NCBI GenBank assembly: GCA_000320545.1
Contig: ADNK01001397.1
Location: forward strand, 1 to 35,099
Length of the DNA stretch: 35,099 nucleotides
Direction of reading: 5' to 3'
From: Bigelowiella natans CCMP2755
Lineage: Eukaryota > Cercozoa > Chlorarachniophyceae
The notes below the pieces were generated by a model, which was given only the letters and a program-made list of their open reading frames with translations, searched no databases and had not been told where the DNA came from. Made by a program: the position numbers and the translations under genes. Of this stretch, positions 31,866-35,099 are shown piece by piece. The first letter of the stretch is position 1; every line of letters begins with the position of its first letter.

Positions 31866-32359
31866 TAGGAATAAGACAAGATAGCGTCGCTTTACTAGTA
31901 TAGCAGCTGCCGCCTTGTTTACGGCCATTTTCGCAGCTACGAAATAATCGCAGCTAGCTAGTTGATAATAGCAAGCTTGTTGGTGGTTGTATCGATCACC
32001 ACTTTCCTTCTATGTGTATGCGTGTACTAGCATGCTGCTGTATATATTACATACATTTGATGATGACTGACGACGCGAGATGCCAGTCTAGGCTGTGCAT
32101 GCATGCACGCACGCGTGTGATCGAAACATATTTGTTTGCTTGGTTCGAGAGTTGTTTTCGCGTGCATGCATGCAAGTGAGCGCACTATAATGTTGCAACG
32201 AATGACGGGCCAATGGATGTAGCTGACCTTATGGCACGATTTAACGAACAAACGCACGATAGTACTGTGCACGGGAAGTTTGTCCAACAATTGGGGCCTG
32301 CCGCAATATATACCTACTCGATTGCTCTCTTTCAAATATTCGTGAGAGCGAGCTACTTG
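31866..32359. other. Convergent spacer with CTAG and TGCATGCA words
   Basis: It lies between the oxidoreductase stop and the stop of the minus-strand MGCC gene. CTAG occurs about five times in 31890–32095. Two GTGCATGCATGCA strings (near 32096 and 32163) flank about 55 bases. No gene is supported. Confidence 0.6.
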
Positions 32360-33088
32360 TTAATCCTCGGGTTCCGCCTCCCGTAACTGATTTTTTGTTG
32401 GAGAATTTAACTGACTCTGTATGCCTTGTTTCTCCTCTTTAGGACTGGTTTGCTTAGACTGATTCTTTGCTGTAGAATTTGTTTTTTTTTTTAGCGAACT
32501 TAACTGGCTTTCGATGTCATTTTTCTCCTCTTTGAGACTGGCCAATTTAGATTCGAATTCCGATTGTTGCTTATCGAGGTTTTCAATTTCCGAGTTTATA
32601 TCCTTTGGCCTAGCACTCACCGCAAACGGATGAATCGCTTCTGATCCACGCGCTGCTGACTCCATGTTTTGCATTTCGGACTCCCGATCTCTGCTTGGGC
32701 TTGCGTTCTGACCACGTCGAGACCCATAAGAATTGTGAGAAACACTTGGAGATTCTGGATTTTTTGCATGGCTTGATTTTGATCTTGATCTAGATCTACT
32801 ATGTTCCTTCTTTCGCTTAATCTTTAATGCCCTGCCGGTTTCCGATTTGTAAAAATCCACGATTTCATTCTTTTGATTGTCGGCGCTGAACCAATACCTA
32901 AGAACGACATCTTCCGGGTCGACCATAACTCGGGATATCTTATCCAGGCTTCGTTCTTCAAACCGGGCCTCGGCTGCCTTCCAACCACTGAATTTCTCAA
33001 TTTGGAAGACGTCAGCCTTGAGGTAGACGACGCAGAACCTCCCCGCCGTACATATGATACTCAGGTCGATGCTCGAGCAGCACCCCAT
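32360..33088 (-). CDS. Orphan protein with N-terminal MGCC lipidation motif and coiled coil
   Basis: An intronless frame of 242 residues with no family I recognise. It begins MGCCSS: Gly2 is a standard N-myristoylation position and Cys3/Cys4 are typical palmitoylation sites, so membrane anchoring is the likely fate. Residues about 25–90 look globular (FSGWKAAEARFEERS, VVLRYWFSADN, VDFYKSETG). Then comes a basic Arg/Ser stretch (SRSRSRSKSSHAKN), a Ser/Asn-rich linker, and a C-terminal Lys/Glu/Gln-rich coiled coil. The coiled coil holds two degenerate copies of a unit beginning S-x-K-E-E-K (KEEKNDIESQLSS and KEEKQGIQSQLNS). Its strand fits the alternating pattern of the window. The opposite strand also has a 135-residue frame, but that one lacks any domain character. 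Whether a 5' intron is missed cannot be told. Confidence 0.55.
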   Translation of the reverse strand: MGCCSSIDLSIICTAGRFCVVYLKADVFQIEKFSGWKAAEARFEERSLDKISRVMVDPEDVVLRYWFSADNQKNEIVDFYKSETGRALKIKRKKEHSRSRSRSKSSHAKNPESPSVSHNSYGSRRGQNASPSRDRESEMQNMESAARGSEAIHPFAVSARPKDINSEIENLDKQQSEFESKLASLKEEKNDIESQLSSLKKKTNSTAKNQSKQTSPKEEKQGIQSQLNSPTKNQLREAEPED

Positions 33089-33426
33089 CTAGCCAAGGGC
33101 AATCTCCTGCCTAAGCATTCACACCTTGAACTGAGCGGTTCTCTGCACTACCAGCCCACCCCTTCCGTTCGTCTCTGTCAACGGGCAGTTTCGGCTCGAG
33201 CGTTATTTCCAAACCATATGCAGATCTATGAGATAATATGTTATAAATACAGTGCATTTATTGACTGCGACAATATTTAGTAAAAAACCTCAAATATATT
33301 GCATTAATTGAGTGCGACATGGAATCCAGATGATATTTTGGCAATTTTCTCACGAGTTCGGAAGGCAGCGATCTAAGTCTCCGCCTCGTTCTGACCAAGC
33401 GCGGAAGCGTTCCTTCGCAGCTCCCC
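33089..33426. promoter_or_regulatory. Divergent 5' spacer of the MGCC and fibronectin-III genes
   Basis: About 340 bp between two outward-reading start codons. It includes an AT-rich core (33225–33310) that could hold both promoters. No exon is supported. Confidence 0.4.
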
Positions 33427-33927
33427 ATGACGTCACGGAGCGGGGTCGGAAATGAGCCTTCGAGCGATGAAAAGGGGCAGCAGGGGACAAAACAATGGTT
33501 CAATTCGTCGGTGATTAACAACGGTGAGAACTTTCGAAAAATAACTAAGAAGAGACGTGCACACTAGTATGCTCACTGGCATGCACGCTCTTATACGACC
33601 ACACTACTCTTCGTGTTTGGACAGTATTCGGGGCATTTAAAGGAAGCGGGATGTCGCCGCTGCCTACCCCTAGCCGAGTGCGTTTGCTCAATGCCACCGA
33701 CAAGAACCTAGAACTAGAATGGGAAATCATGGATTATTCTGAGTCGGAAGAGCCGTCGAAGGAAACCAAAGCAACGTCTCACAAGAAGGTCATTGACAAC
33801 GTCCAATCACCGTCACTCGAACATGCAATCAATCGAGAAGGGTTGCATTGAGAGCTATCTTTTATTGCGAAGATGAACTGACGGCTCGTTGAATAATACA
33901 CACACACACACATACACACACACGCAC

Positions 33928-33977
<50 letters not shown>

Positions 33978-34658
33978 CAGAAGGAGTCGTACTTCTTCGG
34001 TCTATTTGGGTCCAGCAAATCGAAAAAAAACAATGGAGCTTCAAATGAGCACGGGGAGGAGAAGGACGGCAACTCAGCAGAGGCACTCAACCCCGTCCCT
34101 ATGGAAGACGAGGCAGCTTGGGGAGAGGAACCTGCTGTGCCGCGCCCGGATCCTATGAGCGAAAACGATGATGATGATGATAATGATGATGATGCAAAGA
34201 TGGGGGACATCAGAACGAATTCCCCCCCCTCAACTGCTGACGATCCCAAAGAGAGTAAACCGAAGCGGCGGCAGTGGGAATTCGAGGTGCAATATTGCGA
34301 GAAGGCCTCGTGGCAGGCAAGGTTTATTTGGACAAAACGCATTACGAGGAGCACGACCATCATCCTCAGCGAACTCTCTCCTTCTACAAGCTATCTTGTA
34401 AGAGTGCGGGCAAGGGGAGTTCTGGGGGGGCCGACGGGAGCCACAGAAACGGGGGGGGCGGGCGGGAAGGAATCAAACGAAAGCGGGACGACTAGGAATC
34501 AAAGTGGCGATAAGAATCACTGTGGAAAATGGGGGGGGTTGTCCGAGATCGCTGAGTTCATGACGAGGGGGCGACTGCAGCATGAAGCCAAGGAAACAAT
34601 GGAGAGAGTCAACGCTTATTTTGCGGAGAAGCTCAAACCATATCCGGAGGACAGGTAG
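33427..34658 (+). CDS. Fibronectin type III domain protein with an acidic insert
   Basis: Exons 33427–33523, 33625–33788 and 33981–34658 join in phase to 312 residues. Exon 2 holds the beginning of an FN3 domain (PTPSRVRLLNATDKNLELEWEI, usual P…V.L….S..L.L.W). The rest of the domain is in exon 3 (RQWEFEVQYCEKASW … TTIILSELSPSTSYLVRVRARG), ending with the classic L-x-P-x-T-x-Y-x-V-R-V-R-A signature. Between these halves lies a disordered insert of about 100 residues with an Asp run (NDDDDDNDDDAK). After the domain come a Gly-rich stretch and a C-terminal helix (RLQHEAKETMERVNAYFAEKLK). The stop TAG lies in a donor-like AG|GTAGTA, so a further exon is possible. Cellular role unknown; FN3 usually mediates protein binding. 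Confidence 0.75.
33896..33979 (+). repeat. Compound (CA)n–(TA)n–(TG)n microsatellite in FN3-gene intron 2
   Basis: CA units, then TA units, then TG units running up to the acceptor CAG at 33978–33980. The CA and TG flanks are complementary around the TA core, so this tract can fold on itself. Confidence 0.9.
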
Positions 34659-34691
34659 TACTGCCACCAATGAGACAAAACACAGCAACAA

Positions 34692-34723
<32 letters not shown>

Positions 34724-34917
34724 AGAAGAAGAAAAAGCCGTGACGGCAATAGGCCGTACAATCGAGAAGCTATCACGATGTTGTTCACAAGCGCCTACTC
34801 AAACAGTAGCAATAGCAGCCATAAGGACACCGTTATCATCGTCATCATCACCATCATCATCATCATCATAATTATCATCATCAGCAGCAGCAGTAAATAG
34901 CAGCAGTACCACGTACG

Positions 34918-34959
<42 letters not shown>

Positions 34960-35099
34960 ACAGCTACCAAGACTCAACGATTGACAAGGCCGGCCGGGTG
35001 GGCCTTGGCCTCGTGCACACCTTGGATTTCATGGTAGCAGCTAGCGAGTCATCGTCGCACATTCTTCCTGCTCACAACGTGTTATATTTTCACCGATTT
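34659..35099. other. Downstream flank with (AAG)n, (ATC)n and (CA)n repeats
   Basis: An AAG run (about 34692–34737), ATC/ATT runs (about 34836–34885) and a CA run (about 34923–34958) follow the FN3 gene. From about 34975 to the window edge a plus-strand frame stays open (IDKAGRVGLGLVHTLDF…), but it is too short and unfamiliar to call. It may be the start of the next gene. Confidence 0.5.

Noticed and set aside
1-35099. CRISPR array, bacterial operon signals, tRNA or rRNA genes
   Set aside because: Direct repeats are microsatellites or LTRs, genes carry spliceosomal introns, and no tRNA or rRNA signature was seen by eye. A covariance-model scan would be needed to exclude small RNAs.

Overview
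This is nuclear DNA of an intron-rich eukaryote. Genes are cut into many short GT–AG exons, with long simple-sequence repeats (TG/CA, CT/GA, poly-C) in introns and spacers and one intact LTR retrotransposon. One gene encodes a bacterial-type FtsY GTPase with an N-terminal extension that reads as signal peptide plus transit peptide. This points to an alga with a complex (secondary) plastid. A stramenopile (ochrophyte/brown-algal relative) is the best guess, because strict strand alternation of genes has been reported for Ectocarpus, but the window does not prove the lineage.

Layout, left to right. 1–2131: repeats, no supported gene. 2132–6294 (+): Nap1/NCKAP1, a SCAR/WAVE actin-complex subunit. 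7238–10076 (−): a CCR4-type EEP nuclease with a Mut7-C RNase domain inserted in it, including an 18-nt micro-exon. 10490–10982 (+): MOZART1. 12135–14779 (−): proteasome lid subunit Rpn5/PSMD12. 15905–18007 (+): Iwr1/SLC7A6OS. 18272–23987 (element sense −): Ty3/gypsy-order retrotransposon with LTRs that look identical. 24659–27488 (−): plastid FtsY. 28036–31865 (+): DAO-family FAD oxidoreductase in 16 exons. 32360–33088 (−): orphan protein starting MGCC. 33427–34658 (+): fibronectin-III protein. Exon joins were rebuilt by hand from splice motifs, phase continuity and family alignment, and each multi-exon model closes in frame.

The nine host genes alternate strand without exception. Divergent pairs share short 5' spacers. 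Convergent spacers are longer, are dense in CTAG/GCTAGC/GCATGC words, and one holds the retrotransposon. The genes are mostly unrelated housekeeping functions (actin nucleation, RNA decay, gamma-tubulin recruitment, proteasome, Pol II import, plastid protein targeting), so this is not a functional cluster. The most novel items are the EEP/Mut7-C nested nuclease, the highly foldable LTR, the sharp composition change inside Nap1, and the convergent-spacer CTAG signature.
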